Shown here: positions 1 to 11,432 of the stretch, piece by piece
Position numbering within the stretch: position 1 is the first letter of the stretch
Layout: each line of letters begins with the position of its first letter
Source of the DNA: Hyperoodon ampullatus
Lineage: Eukaryota; Chordata; Mammalia; Artiodactyla; Ziphiidae
Assembly: GCA_949752795.1 (NCBI GenBank)
Contig: OX457071.1
Coordinates: 25,404,800 to 25,468,799, forward strand
Length of the DNA: 64,000 bases
Direction of reading: 5' to 3'
Position numbers and translations under genes: made by a program
The notes under the pieces: model-generated
Told to the model about the DNA's origin: nothing
Seen by the model: the letters and a program-made list of their open reading frames with translations, nothing else
The model's database searches: none

Positions 1-1498
1 ACGTTGCAATAGAATTTTTAAAAAATCGCCCTTCTGTAGACCCAGGCCCTGCAAAAACGAAAAATTTGCCTAGGGTGTTTTTCAGGTGGTTTTTTTTTTT
101 TTTTCTGATTGAGGAAAAACAGTTGGAAGGAGCCTCCCTTCTTTCCGTGTAATGTATTCCTGCAAGGATGCAGGTTGCGTGATTTCTACCTTGATTTCTC
201 ACAAATTCTAAGCAACAGAAGCGATCACGTAATTAACATATCAAAGCTGTTTGCCCCCTCCCCTGCCATCGCCCCCACACTCACACACTCACACACACTT
301 CTAGTGATAAGTCTGCTTCAAGCTTTCAGGCCCCAGCAGTTTATCATTTTCCTGGGAACTGCCAGAAGCACCCTCAAATAATAGCAGCTCTTTGAAGAAC
401 TGTAGTGAAACTCAAGCCCTATTGAAAAGATCTGAAAATTGTGCTCTCACAGTAACGAGAAAAATACTTTCCTTTCCAAGTGTCAGGAGAAGAAATTCAG
501 TCATCACCACAGTTGCTCCATTTTCAGAGAATCGGGGGTGGGTCTCTTCATTATCTTACTATTAGCCGAAGCAAGCAGACACTTAAATGGGAGGGAGAGA
601 ATTTTTAGATGAAGAATCAAGCACTGTCTTCTTCAAAAGTGTCTGAACAAAGCTTGATAAAATACCACCATTTCGGATACTTCCCATTCCTTTTTTTTTT
701 TTTCATTCACAGTGAAAAGAGCATTATGTCAGCCAAGACAAAACTCAGGAATACAGCTGTTCAAAAATGAGATTCTGCCCTGATGAGAAGAGTCAGAACA
801 AATAAAGGAAACATATGTTGGTGTTTATGAAATTACATTTGATGATTTTATGGTAAGACAAACAATGTGATAAGAAATAGGAAGGGGAAGCGGGGCTCAT
901 GTTAATTAGCAAATTCCAGAAGCACTCTGCAAATGTCTTCAACAGTGAAGGTCTGCTATAATGTTTTACAAGAATCTAGTTTGATGGCAGGATGCACATC
1001 AGCTCATATTTCTGATCCTAAAACCCAGCTGATTATTCCAAATAAAATGTATACATTTTTGTAATCCTTGAAATCTCACTAGATTCAACTACCTTTAACA
1101 GTATTGAGAAAGGGAGGCTAAGTCATTTGTCCCATCATTTGTGAATAAGTAGCGTTGATAAGATAAAACATCAGCAAGAGTTATACTGCACACAGTGTAT
1201 CAGACTAAGTATTTATAGGTTAAACAACAGAAGAGACTTGAAGAAATTGGAAGCTGGGCTTGTCTAATAATGACGTTAAATAGAGAATCAAGAACCTACA
1301 TAGCGAGGGTAGTTAGTAATGGGTTTTTGCAAGAATGAAGAGGATAAGAACCAAGATGTGAGAGGCGGGTATAAGCGCTTCATTTGGCATGAGGTAGGCT
1401 GCATTTTTATAAGGAAGTGAGAATGTGAAACGTACTAAGATCTCCAAACCTAATTTGTAATAGAAACATGTAAGAAAATAATTTAGAGATTATCAAAA
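1..1498. other. Unassigned A+T-rich non-coding DNA
   Basis: No gene or confident repeat is seen. A T18 tract lies near 90-107, a short CA-rich stretch near 277-298 and a T-run near 690-702. The 90-codon open frame at 109-381 resembles no family I know and looks like chance. A short piece near 1110-1150 faintly resembles a MIR. Nothing else is supported. Confidence 0.6.
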
Positions 1499-1880
1499 TG
1501 TCTGTGGTAGGCAGAACGATACACCCTCAAAAATGTCTACATCCTAATTCCTTGAACTTGTAAATATGTTACTTTATATGGCAAAAGGGACTCAGCAGAT
1601 GTGATTAAGAATCTTGAGATGGGAAGGGTACACTAGATTATCCAGGTGAGCCCAGTGGAATCACAGGAGCCTTATAAAAGGAAGGCAAGAGTGTCAGGGT
1701 AGGAGAGAGATTTTGAAGATGCTATTAAAACTGCTGGGTTTGGAAGATGGGGAAAGGGGCCATGAGCTAAGGAATGCAGGCGACCTCCAGAAGCTAGGAA
1801 AGATTCCCTGAGGGCCTCCACAAGAAACACATTCCTGCCCATTCCTTGATTTAAGCCCAGGAAGATGTGTTGAAGTAACA
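1499..1880 (+). mobile_element. MLT1-type (MaLR/ERVL) solo LTR, 3'-truncated
   Basis: The stretch follows the MLT1 LTR consensus order: a 'tggtaggcagaac' head, a 'gcaaaagggactcagcaga' block, 'gtgattaag' and 'atcttgagatggg', then a 'ggattatccaggtg'-like segment, an 'aaggggccatgagc' block and a 'ttgatttaagcccag' block near the end. MaLR LTRs are ancient mammalian non-autonomous relatives of ERVL. The final polyadenylation part of the LTR is missing after about 1880. No internal gag-like sequence follows, so it reads as a solo or truncated LTR. Many substitutions indicate an old insertion. Confidence 0.8.
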
Positions 1881-2284
1881 AAATTTCACAATGAAGATAT
1901 GTTGTCTTTTTACTTTTTGCAGAAGGGATATTTGTAGAAACGAAAGTATCAACTGATATATTAAAATTATTTGTGGAAGATTGAAGATTACATGAAGAAA
2001 GTAAATTTAAACATAAGAATGGCCCCTACTAAAATATGAATTGTATTTTTTACTCTTCAGAAAATTCCAAAAAAAAAAAGTTCCTGTCTCCCTCTAAACT
2101 ATTCACCACTCCTTTCCCAAGGCAGTAACTTGATCTTTATATCACTAGCACTTAGCACAGTGTCCAGCAAAAAGAAGGCTCACTAATATTTGTTGAGGGG
2201 AATAATAATAAGAAGAGCCTATTTGTAACTATATTAAATTACTTAATTTCTACTAAAACATTCCAAGGTAAATATTAGCATGAT

Positions 2285-2413
2285 CATTCATATTTTATAT
2301 ATTAAAAAACAGAGGCACAGACAGATTTAGAAACATGTTGAAGGCAACACAGCCGAGATTTGAACTCAGGCATTTGGAGTCTAAAGCCTTAGCTACTGAC
2401 CACTGTGCGCTAG
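2285..2413 (-). repeat. MIR SINE fragment
   Basis: Read on the minus strand this matches the core and 5' part of MIR. The plus strand shows 'acagaggcacagacaga', then 'cacagccgagatttgaactcaggc', and ends in 'ccactgtgcgcta'. MIRs are tRNA-derived SINEs once mobilised by L2 and are long inactive. A short tail-like piece at about 2145-2215 ('agcacttagcacagtgtcc') may be a separate MIR or L2 end. Confidence 0.7.
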
Positions 2414-3699
2414 TCCTTTACATCTTAGGCGGCTAGGATATCAAGCTTCTAAATAGCCAAGGGATTGAATAACTATTCACAGCTAGGAAGCAAATCACAA
2501 AGGGAGCCGAGAAATTCTTTATTCACTCTGTTTCCTTTCAACAGCACAGTTTTATATGTGGGAAATAAATTCCTCCACTATAAAATTGAAGAAGTTTTTT
2601 TAAAATGTAGTTTGAATAACATACAGTTTTAAATATTAGTCATTTGTTGTTATTGTTGTTTTTCCCTAATACTTTAAGCCTGGAAGGTTTGGAAGGATTT
2701 CCCCACAGAGGCAAATTCTAGGTAGAGGTAAACCTCTGAAGCACGTGAGAAAGCAGCTAGAAATGTGTGTGGAATTACAAGGTCGGGTGTCTGATGGATG
2801 AGACATGTGCCAGCCTTCATCGGGCTGAGCTACAAGAACAGGTTTCTTTCCTCTGTGACTCTTTCTTCGAGACTGTTTTTCAGAATTTTCACGACTTGTT
2901 TTTCCTATGATGGAAAATATTGCCCTTCTTCTGAGCTATAAGAAGGTTATTTTAACAGGAAGCTCATAGATTTATCCCACTGGGGGCTCGCTGTGACCCG
3001 ATGTCATGGCGGGGTGGTGCCTGTGCTTGTGTGGATGGGCATATGGAGAATAAGCTGTGAAAGTCACTCATCATTTGCTATAATGACACCACCAAGGTTA
3101 TTATTTTTTCCCCATCAAATTATCCCCATCTTGAGAACCCTGGACGCAATTCTTCCTGGTTCTAGAATTAAGAACATTTCGGCTTTTCTTAAACTATTAG
3201 TTTGCTTATTTATTATGCACTGTCAGGAGAATTGTGTTTGCTTTTTAAAGGGAAGTTAAACCTTAAGTCAGAAGAATGAGGCTGGGAAGTTGGAACTTCA
3301 GTTAATTAGTCAGTGGGCAGGAAATAAAATTGGGGGGCTCTTCCTTTTTTACTTCTGAAATAAACCTAGCTCTGTCACATAGAACGCTGTAGCTCAGAAA
3401 AGTAATATGCCTTTACATAATAGGAAACCCCCCAAAATAATCTAGCTACATTGCACAAAGTAAGACAGTTAATGTAAGGATAACGATTCCATCAGACATG
3501 TATTTTGTACATTTTCTTTAAAAACCAAAAGAGGATAATGAATTTTGGAGTGGGAATGTTCTAGTCTGCCTTAGCCCCCCACTCTATGAAGCCAACACTC
3601 AAAAGCAAACAGACCAAGTTGGTCCATGTGAATGGAAATCAAAATTATTTAAGTTTTCCTTGAAGGATCTATGCTACTGTATACATTTTTAATAGAGTG
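2414..3699. other. Unassigned non-coding DNA
   Basis: No coding exon, RNA gene or confident repeat is seen. The 88-codon frame at 2993-3259 has no recognisable motif and is probably fortuitous. Confidence 0.5.
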
Positions 3700-4252
3700 G
3701 AGTTCTGTATAGCAGAAAATTACATACCTTGGAGTAATTCATACATGTGAATGAAGAGATATGTATGGGAATATTCATAAAGAACAAAACTGAAAACAAC
3801 CCAGATGCTTATGACTGTGAAACTGGATAGATCTACTGTGGTTTATCCAACAAATGGAATGCTATGCAGCAATGAAAATGAATCATTTACAGCTGCACAC
3901 CTCAATATGGATGAATTTTAGAATCACAAAGAGGAGTGAAAAAACTAAGTCACTACAGAACAGTTACTATAGGATACAGTTTGTATAAAGGCCAAAAATA
4001 ACCAAAAAAATTTTTTTAAAGTTTGGGTATATGTAGATCTGTCATAAAATGACAATCAAGGGGCAGAAAAATAAAACAGTGCTTGTTCCTGAGCAATACA
4101 GAAAGACACACAGAGATGGAGAGGCATGTAGGAGACAGCCACATTGGTAAATACTGTAGTATTTCTTAAACAGGGTACTCATGGTATCATTCTTTGTATC
4201 TCCCACATATTTGTGTGCACTGCCTATGAGAAGTACTTTATAATTTTAAAAA
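3700..4252 (+). mobile_element. Ancient L1M 3' end fragment
   Basis: It contains the typical degenerate 3' end of L1 ORF2 plus 3'UTR: 'aacaacccagatgctta', 'aatggaatgctatgcagcaa', 'tgaaaatgaatcatttacag', 'tatggatgaatttta', 'gagtgaaaaaactaagtcac'. The 3'UTR-like part runs to about 4252. Frameshifts and stops throughout mark it as an old, dead 5'-truncated copy of the L1M class. Confidence 0.75.
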
Positions 4253-4610
4253 ACTGGTGGAACCAACTAGCTTGCTTGGCCAGAAACTAACTAGTTGTTC
4301 ACCAAACCGTTTCCTTTGTGTTTCTGAGCACACAGCTGGCATCCATCTTCCAGCCTTCCGCGTAGTTAGGTGTTGCCCCGTGATGAGTTCCAGATCAGGG
4401 ATTATGGGCAGAGCAGGTGCAGAAAGGCTGCCATGCACCCACCACACTGTTTCCTCCATGTACCTGCTAATCAGAGGTAGAGAGTCTAGTGCAGCAGGAT
4501 TCCGTGGCCTGAGTGGCTGGGAGAGGCATTGTGTGGTAGCAGAAACCCTGCACCTGACTGTTGGGAGATTTGGGGGTTGCAACAGCAACTAGCTTACCCT
4601 GCTCAATACA
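4253..4610 (+). repeat. Possible ancient interspersed repeat, family unresolved
   Basis: Phrases such as 'ccaaaccgtttcctttgtg', 'tttctgagcacacagctgg' and 'cgtagttaggtgttgcccc' resemble a common old mammalian interspersed repeat I cannot name reliably. Overlapping open frames on both strands here (111 and 116 codons) show no recognisable domain and are best explained as chance. Confidence 0.35.
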
Positions 4611-4661
4611 CTTGCTATAAAATGATGACCATTCAGCCTCTGTCTTCCGAATGGAATTAAG

Positions 4662-4675
4662 AAGTTTAATAAAAT
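4662..4675. repeat. Target-site duplication, left copy
   Basis: The 14-bp sequence 'aagtttaataaaat' is repeated exactly at 5071-5084 and brackets the long-form SINE between them. Confidence 0.9.
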
Positions 4676-5070
4676 AAGGGACTTCCCTGGTGGCGCAGTG
4701 GTTAAGAATCCGCCTGCCAATGCAGGGGACACAGTTTCGAGCCCTGGTCCGGGAAGATCCCACGTGCCGCGGAGCAACTAAGCCCGTGCGCCACAACTAC
4801 TGAGCCTGCGTTTTAGAGCCTGTGAACCACATCTATGGAGCCTGCATGCCACAACTACTGAGCCTGCACTCTGGAGCCCGTGAGCCACAACTACTGAGCC
4901 CGCGTGCTACAACTACTGAAGCCTGCACACCTACAGCCCGTGCTCCGCAACAAGAGAAGCCACTGCAATGAGAAGCCCCTGCACCACAACAAAGAGTAGC
5001 CCCCGCTTGCTACAACTAGAGAAAGCCCACAAGCAGCAATGAAGACCCAACACGGCCAAAAAAACAAAAA
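4676..5070 (+). mobile_element. CHR-type tRNA-derived SINE, long form
   Basis: Starts 'gggacttccctggtggcgca', with pol III A-box-like 'tggcgcagtgg' and a B-box-like 'tttcgagccc' close to 'ggttcgagccc'. The tRNA-like head is followed by a body containing repeated 'ccacaactactgagcc' units (four good, one degenerate), then 'cccgtgctccgcaac', 'agagtagcccccgc', 'aacacggcc' and an A-rich tail. A perfect 14-bp TSD shows an L1-type target-primed insertion. It is the longest SINE in the window because of the repeated internal units. Confidence 0.9.
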
Positions 5071-5084
5071 AAGTTTAATAAAAT
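5071..5084. repeat. Target-site duplication, right copy
   Basis: Exact match to 4662-4675. Confidence 0.9.
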
Positions 5085-5353
5085 CAGAATACAAACTAAA
5101 GTCTATTCCGGAGAAACTACATAAATCTCTGGTGATTAAGAAGATTCAAACCCATCTAAGAAGCTGGGCCCAGAAGTTTCCTCCCTTAGAAAATCAACAA
5201 ACAAGAAGTGAAAGAAAGTCAATACCACTTTACAAAACAAATAAGAGCCTTCAACTAGTTTCTTACTTCCAGGTGCCAGTTCATTTGTGAGAGAGAGAGC
5301 CACCATCGAAGTGTTTGTAATTTAGAGACCAAGCATTCAAAAAACACAGAATG

Positions 5354-5573
5354 GGGGGCTTCCCTGGTGGCGCAGTGGTTGAGAGTCCGCCTGCCGATGC
5401 AGGAGACACGGGTTCGTGCCCCGGTCTGGGAAGATCCCAGATGCCGCGGAGCGGCTGGGCCCGTGAGCCATGGCCGCTGAGCCTGCGCGTCCGGAGCCTG
5501 TGCTCCGCAACGGGAGAGGCCACAACAGTGAGAGGCCCGCGTACCGCAAAAAAAAAAAAAAAAAAAAAAAAAC
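5354..5573 (+). mobile_element. CHR-type SINE, short form
   Basis: Canonical short-form copy: 'cttccctggtggcgcagtgg' head, B-box 'gggttcgtgcccc', 'gccatggccgctgagcctg' body, 'gtgctccgcaacgggagagg', 'gaggcccgcgtaccgc' and an A tail of about 24 nt. The flanking 13-bp duplications at 5341-5353 and 5574-5586 differ by one base. The many open frames across it on both strands are SINE translations, not genes. Confidence 0.93.
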
Positions 5574-5586
5574 AAAACACGGAATG

Positions 5587-6738
5587 ATGGGCTCACAATA
5601 AACATTCCACAGAAAGATTCCAAGGAGAGGATAAGCAATTACCTCTTTTGCACCCACACGACCGTAGCTGCAGAAAGTACCATTTGGAAGAGAGAAATAG
5701 CAGTACCTAAATTTTAGGAGGACTTCTTTTAGCCCAGGCATCCTCATGGTCTTACAAACACATTTCATCCTTGTCAATGTGACAGCACTGTCATCACCAA
5801 ATGACAGATGAAGAAACAGGCACAGAGAGTAAAGTGCAAGGTTCAAGGCTTCTCGATACTCTATCTTAAGACTATGTTAAGGAGCAAAATGTGACTCTTC
5901 CAAAATATGGGATAGGTACTTCCCCTTAAATGTATTTGTTATACACACGCCCCAGTCCTCCTTGAATTTCCTCTTCCAAATTCAGTGGGCCCAGCGGTAA
6001 ATGAGAAACACCACTAACTGAAAGTAGTAGTAGTAACTGAAGCCTATCTCTCCCCTCTAGAAGCCCAATAATAGGCAGCAGAGAAAGGGTTCAGCAGAGA
6101 AGGGGCTTCAGGCAGTTTCTCATTTTCCACCGTCCCTCTTGCTACTGCTTTTGAAAATTATCAACCTTATTTGGAGCATGTTTTAGAACCCATTTTAAAA
6201 CAAGGAAAATGATTAATGTACATGTCCTGAGTTCCTACTGGATGGGTAATGTTCCATTAGACACAAAATAAGGCTGGTGTTACTTGGGAAACAGGGTTCC
6301 CACGTCCGAGTTCCCACGATGCAGAATAAAACATAAACATGTCAACTACACCATTGGACCAAAGGAAAAAAAAAAATCAACATCCTGTTTTCCTGAACCA
6401 CGGAACTGCTAATTGCCTTTAAGTGAGTAATATATATCAGTGACGTCAGATGAGCTAAGTGCCTTCCTTTCAGAAGCCTATCATAAGGCAGGAATGGGAA
6501 GGAGCCTCTGCTTTTATTAAGACTGTTTAAGAGGAGTATAACATGTATGTCCTGAAGGTAAAATAAACAAAGAAATGAGGAAAGGAAACAATGAACAACA
6601 GAGACATAAAATGTAACTAAAAAGTGGGAAAAGATCTAGCAATTCTGGAAACATCAGGAGTTGAAAAGCATCAGAAAATATGTCCATGGATCCCCGCCAC
6701 CTTTGCCTTTCCCAGTAATAAAACTAACCTAAACAAGT
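5587..6738. other. Unassigned non-coding DNA
   Basis: A weak MIR-like piece at about 5790-5850 ('gacagatgaagaaacaggca') is the only repeat hint. The 169-codon minus frame at 5337-5846 gets its 5' half from this region but runs into the SINE and poly-T, so it is not a gene. Confidence 0.5.
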
Positions 6739-6880
6739 GCTTGTTCTTTTCCAGGCACTGCTATAAGCAGTCTATGTGTATTATCTCATTTAAACAACCA
6801 AGTTCTATGAGCACTATTCATGTTCCATGTTTTAGATGAGGAAACAGAAGCACAGATAGTTTAAGTAGCTGGTGCCAGCT
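6739..6880 (-). repeat. MIR fragment
   Basis: The plus strand shows 'gtattatctcatttaaacaa' followed by 'ttttagatgaggaaacagaa' and 'gcacagatagtttaagtagc', the order of a MIR read in reverse. Diverged and 5'-incomplete. Confidence 0.65.
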
Positions 6881-9800
6881 TTTAAGAGACACATGGATAT
6901 TTTTAAAAGAACGTGGGTGCGAACACTGAACCGCCTCTACTTTGACCTGCTTTGGTTCCTTTGCTTAAATCTCCCCATTTTCTAATGGCCTTAATGAATG
7001 CTGATGGTGAGGTGTCCAGGTAATTCTGATACGCAGACCTTGAGCACAGTTCTCTGGGGAGAATGCTCATGAGTAAGTATGAAGAAAATTATAGTGACAG
7101 GGGAGTGAGCCGGAGTGGCTGCCGGAAATCCTACTAGAAGGCGTGATGTTGTCAAATAGCATTGACTGATCGCTTGTGCATCATCTGGAGAGACAACATG
7201 TGAGTGAGAAACAGAGGATGCCTGTGCCAGTGTGAGAGATGGGGGGTGGGGAACAGGAATGCGAAAGAACAAAAGGTATGAATGATGATTTTATAGTAGT
7301 TTCTAGAAGGTTATGAGCCATATTGCAAATATGCATATTGTTATATGAATTGCATATGATTCTTACAGAATAGTAACTTTGCAGGAGACCAAAGGTATCA
7401 GCCACTCCAACTGCTGAAGTTAAGAAAAGTCAAGTTACAGGGCATGAGGCACGTTTTTTTTTTTGTTATCCAGCTGGTTAACATCAGAGACAAGAAGAGA
7501 AATCAAGTTTCCTAACTTAGAGTTTATTGCTCTTTCCATAACCCTGTGCTACAGTGTCTAATAAACAATGTCAAGTTTTCATTATCAGCATCTAAATCTC
7601 ATATGAGCCATAGGCAGCAAAGTCTAGGGCTTTTAGATTGTTTTCCTCCACCTGTGTGAAGTTGCTAATTACCTGCTGTCCATAGAAACAACCCTCGTGG
7701 GCCGCTGAAGAAATGGATTGGAAACACGGGTTTGAAGTCATGTAAAAAACACAGGTGTTGCTTTGTTCAGTTAAAGCCTAACAAGAAACATAGTGGGATG
7801 AAAGGGTGGGCGACGGGAGAGGAAAAGGAAAAAGTGACATCATCCTCGGCTAGAATTGCTGGAGAAAAGCAAGAAAATAGCTTCCTGAGCACTTCCTAAA
7901 AGAGAATTTGGAAGGCTGAGGATTCACAGGACTAAATTTTGTCCACGAAAAAATTTACGTTTCACAAAAATAATTTGTGAAAAGATTTCCCATTTTAATC
8001 CATCTTCAAAAAATGTAAATAGGAAGTCATGGTGGTTACAATGAAAGAAAAGATTAGATGCTGACGGAAGCAGGCAACAAATTATAAAGTTGAGGGATTT
8101 GGGGGTTTTGTGGTTTTGGAGGGGAGCGGGGGGGATAAGTTCTAATTAATTTCTAAAGGTTAATATTCACGTACTGTAGAATAGTGTACTGTAGCAGGCA
8201 CTTCACCTGGGCTACTATAGTCTGTGTTAAGAATGTCTTTTTGGTTTGTTTTTAATAATGGTAATTTACTTTTCAGAAGTCTCATACACCATAGGCAACG
8301 TTCCAGAATTCAAACATATTATGTACTATTGACTCTTCACTTGAACACTGCCTAATTCTCGTATTCCAGTTAGGAATTCCATTTAATACAGGAAAACAGC
8401 AACATTTGTTTTGATTACTCATCTTGCACACTCCAAGGCAAGGAATTCTCAGGCCCTGTAGAATGTATGGAAAAGCTCTGGCGAGAAGCATTACTTAAAA
8501 CTTCAGGAAGCTCTTTGTGCCTCTTCCATCTCCATCATCTTTAAATCCAGGTACAATTGTCAGAGGAATTTGTTCTTTGAAACCCTGCAGCAATATGTCT
8601 CTTCATATCCATGACAACAGCTCTCTATCAACTTCTGAAGGAACTTGCCTGTATTGTAAACAAACCTCTCTTGGCAATTGGCCTATTTTCTTTCTCTATC
8701 TCATCTTCCATCTGCTCAAAGCTTTGCTTCAAAAAGAAATAAATTGCAGGTGTGTACTTTTTCTTTCTTCACCCCCTCCCTATTTGTTTCTGAAAGAGGT
8801 TGATCTGAGAGATTAAAATTCTCTTCACTAGGGACTTAAGAAGCTCTCCAAGGAGACTGAGTACCTGTGTGTACCTGTGAACCGAATTTGGAGCCTATCA
8901 ACAGAGAGCTTGCTTGGTTCCCTTTAACACAAGTCCCTTCAGCAATAGGAAGCTGACTAATACATTTCATCAAGTAAATTCTAACTGCAGGAAAAAACCC
9001 AAGAACTATTTAGTGCCAGCCAAAAATAAATCAGAAATATGTTTTTTTCCAAGATCTTTTTAATGAAAGACTAAAGTGTCTATTATAGACATAATTTTAA
9101 TGATAGAAACAGAAACTTACCACCCGTAATCAAGATGAGAAATTTAAAAAAAAATTTTTTTTGAAAAAAAGAAAATGTCTTATATGGTTAACTTGAAGTT
9201 CCATGAGCTTAAAATGGCATACAGTTTTAACCTCAGGGCTTGGAATGCAGGTCAGTTATTGGTCCAATATCATAAATATGACATGCTCATAAGTTCATTT
9301 ACTGACACTCTTAAGTCTTTTTTAATTCAGTATCCCAGCTATTTGATCAAGTGACTACTAGTGTAAACACAATTATCTAGTGTGATGCCAGGTATCAAAA
9401 AAAAAAAAAAAAAAAGTCCAGCAAAAAAGAAAACCAAAAACGATATATTTCCTTCACCAAAACACCAAATTTGAAGAGAGAGAACTAGAAAGAGAGTGTT
9501 TGGCTAGAGTTTTAGAGAGGTTTGGGCCATATGAATCATGGTTTCAGGTCTCCATTGAAAATGTCCTTTTATTTGCTTGTTTTGTTGTTTCGAATTTTCC
9601 TTAGGGTTTGGGGGAAGGACCACATCACTGATAAAATCAGAAGAAAGATCTTTGAAAACTCCAATTTGGGAAGTTCAAGGGGTCTTCTCTTAGGTTAATG
9701 AATTCTCATGTTTTTATGGTCTAACTTTTGTATGTGTAATTACATAAATTCATCTTCATATTATAAGGAGAAAATTCAAAATTCAATGTAGCTGTGGAAA

Positions 9801-9914
9801 CAAACAACAATAAAAAGAGTCTTTTCACCTTTCTTGAACATATCCTGCCTAATATCCAATTGTCAAGTGACAAAAGAAACAACAATAATTATTCAAGACA
9901 AAATACCTTTAACA
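6881..9914. other. Unassigned non-coding DNA
   Basis: Three kilobases without recognisable genes or clear repeats. Small homopolymers occur (T-run near 7454-7463, A-run at 9399-9415), and a G-rich stretch at about 8100-8132. Open frames of 69-99 codons have no motifs. A compact block at about 7560-7720 with low simple-sequence content is noted separately as a possible regulatory element. Confidence 0.5.
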
Positions 9915-9922
9915 ATTTATAT
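9915..9922. repeat. 8-bp hAT target-site duplication, left copy
   Basis: 'atttatat' is repeated exactly at 10545-10552. An 8-bp duplication is the signature of hAT transposition. Confidence 0.9.
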
Positions 9923-10544
9923 CAGGGGTCTCCAACCCCTGGGCTACAGACCAGTACCAGTCTGTGGCCTATTAGGAACCGGGCCGTAGAGCAGGAGGTG
10001 AGTGGCGGGTGAGCAGGCAAAGCTTCATCTGTATTTACAGCCGCTCCCCATCGCTTGCATTACGGCCTGAGCTCCGCCTCCTGTCAGATCCGCGGCGGCA
10101 TTAGTTTCTCATAGGAGCGCGAACCCTACTGTGAACTGCACATGCAAGGGATCTAGCCTGCGTGCTCCTTATGAGAATATAAATGCCTGTTGATCTGAGG
10201 TGGAGCTGAGTCGGTGATGCTAGCGCTGGGGAGTGGCTGCAAATACAGATTATCATTAGCAGAGAGGTTTGACTGCACAGAGACCATAATAAATCCATTG
10301 CTTGCAGACTCATATCAAAACCCTACCAGTGAGTGGCAAGTGAGAACAAGCTCAGGGCTCCCACTGATTCTGCATTATGGTGAGTTGTATAATTATTTCA
10401 TTATATATTACAGTGTAATAATAATAGAAATAAATGTAATGCACTTGAATCATCCCGAAACCACCCCCACCCCCCCGCCCCAGTCCGTGGGAAAATTGTC
10501 TTCCACGAAACCGGTCCCTGGTGCCAAAAGTTTGGGGACCGCTG
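9923..10544. mobile_element. hAT-Charlie non-autonomous DNA transposon (MER1-like MITE)
   Basis: The termini are inverted repeats: left 'caggggtctccaacccctgg', right end reading on the opposite strand 'cagcggtccccaaacttttg'. The interior has the family's 'aaccgggccgtagagcagga', 'ctccgcctcctgtcagatcc', 'ctcataggagcgcgaaccct' and 'cacgaaaccggtccctggtg' segments. At 622 bp it is far too short to code for a transposase, and no long in-frame transposase fragment is visible, so it is non-autonomous. The exact 8-bp TSD supports cut-and-paste insertion. I recognise the family as Charlie3/MER1-like from memory; the exact subfamily is unverified. Confidence 0.85.
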
Positions 10545-10552
10545 ATTTATAT
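10545..10552. repeat. 8-bp hAT target-site duplication, right copy
   Basis: Exact copy of 9915-9922. Confidence 0.9.
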
Positions 10553-10589
10553 CCAGGAAGGTTACAGAGACGCTTGTTTATTGTGGAGA

Positions 10590-10760
10590 GAAAGATTATC
10601 TGGGGTTTATCATTTAGCTCTGATACTTAATAACTGTGTCCTTAGGCAAGGTACTTACATTCACTAAATCCATTTTTACGTATAAGCTTCCCACACTGAG
10701 AATGGGAATAGTACTTCTCTCCCAGCACATAATTGCAGACAATAAATGTGAGTTTTATTC
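10590..10760 (+). repeat. Diverged MIR fragment
   Basis: The order 'taactgtgtccttaggcaag', 'ttacattcactaaatcc', 'cacactgagaatgggaatag', 'tacttctctcc' parallels the MIR middle and 3' half. Heavily mutated, so only moderately certain. Confidence 0.4.
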
Positions 10761-11206
10761 CCCATGTAGTGACTAGTGAAGATTATCATTGTGGGCAAAG
10801 ACATTCTGGAGAGTGGAATCCAGTACAGAGTTAGTCTTTTGTTTTTAATTGAAATGTCCAACATTGTTTTATTAAAAAAACAAATTATAAGTGAGGTAGC
10901 AATCTTCACAGATACACCATTATAAATATTCTCCAGCAAAAGACATCAGCTCATGTACTGTGCACCATCGTTCCCTGGCTACTCACCTCTTGTTCTTCAG
11001 CAGTTCCCCATAATGTCATTTGCTAAGGGGATACAGAAGGTTGCTACCGTAAACTCACACTGGCTTCATCTGGACACCGAATAAGGTAGAGAATTGAGTC
11101 CAGATTCTAAACAGGACATAACTTCCTATATGTTTAAGGGGGTCAATTGGAAAACCATTTAGACTTCTCAAGACAATAGGAGATGGGGATGGTGTGAAAT
11201 TATATC
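10761..11206. other. Unassigned non-coding DNA
   Basis: Nothing recognisable. The 87-codon minus frame at 10676-10939 carries no motif and overlaps the MIR-like piece. Confidence 0.5.
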
Positions 11207-11218
11207 AAGATGGAAAGG

Positions 11219-11420
11219 GCTTCCCTGGTGGCACAGTGGTTGAGAGGCCGCCTGCCGATGCAGGGGACATGGGTTCGTGCCCCGGTCCGGGAAAATCCCA
11301 CATGCTGCAGAGCGGCTGGGCCCGTAAGCCATGGCTGCTGAGCCTGCACGTCCGGAGCCTGTGCTCCGCAACGGGAGAGGCCACAAGAGTAAGGGGCCCG
11401 TGTACCGCAAAAAAAAAAAA
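11219..11420 (+). mobile_element. CHR-type SINE, short form
   Basis: Same architecture as the copy at 5354 with a few substitutions ('gtggcacagtgg', 'gaggccgcctgcc'). It ends in an A tail of about 14 nt. A 12-bp TSD 'aagatggaaagg' is perfect at 11207-11218 and 11421-11432. Confidence 0.93.
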
Positions 11421-11432
11421 AAGATGGAAAGG

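Noticed and set aside
4678..4760. Possible functional tRNA gene (A-box and B-box)
   Set aside because: The boxes belong to the tRNA-derived head of a SINE. No complete cloverleaf or mature 3' end follows.
5255..5846. Minus-strand frames of 99-169 codons including 'FFFFFFF' runs
   Set aside because: They read through the SINE and its poly-T. The same peptide words recur at every SINE copy in the window, so they are repeat translations.
10214..10630. 138-codon frame as a hAT transposase remnant
   Set aside because: Its sequence lies in the non-coding interior and terminal repeat of the MITE and runs out into the flank. No transposase motif is visible.
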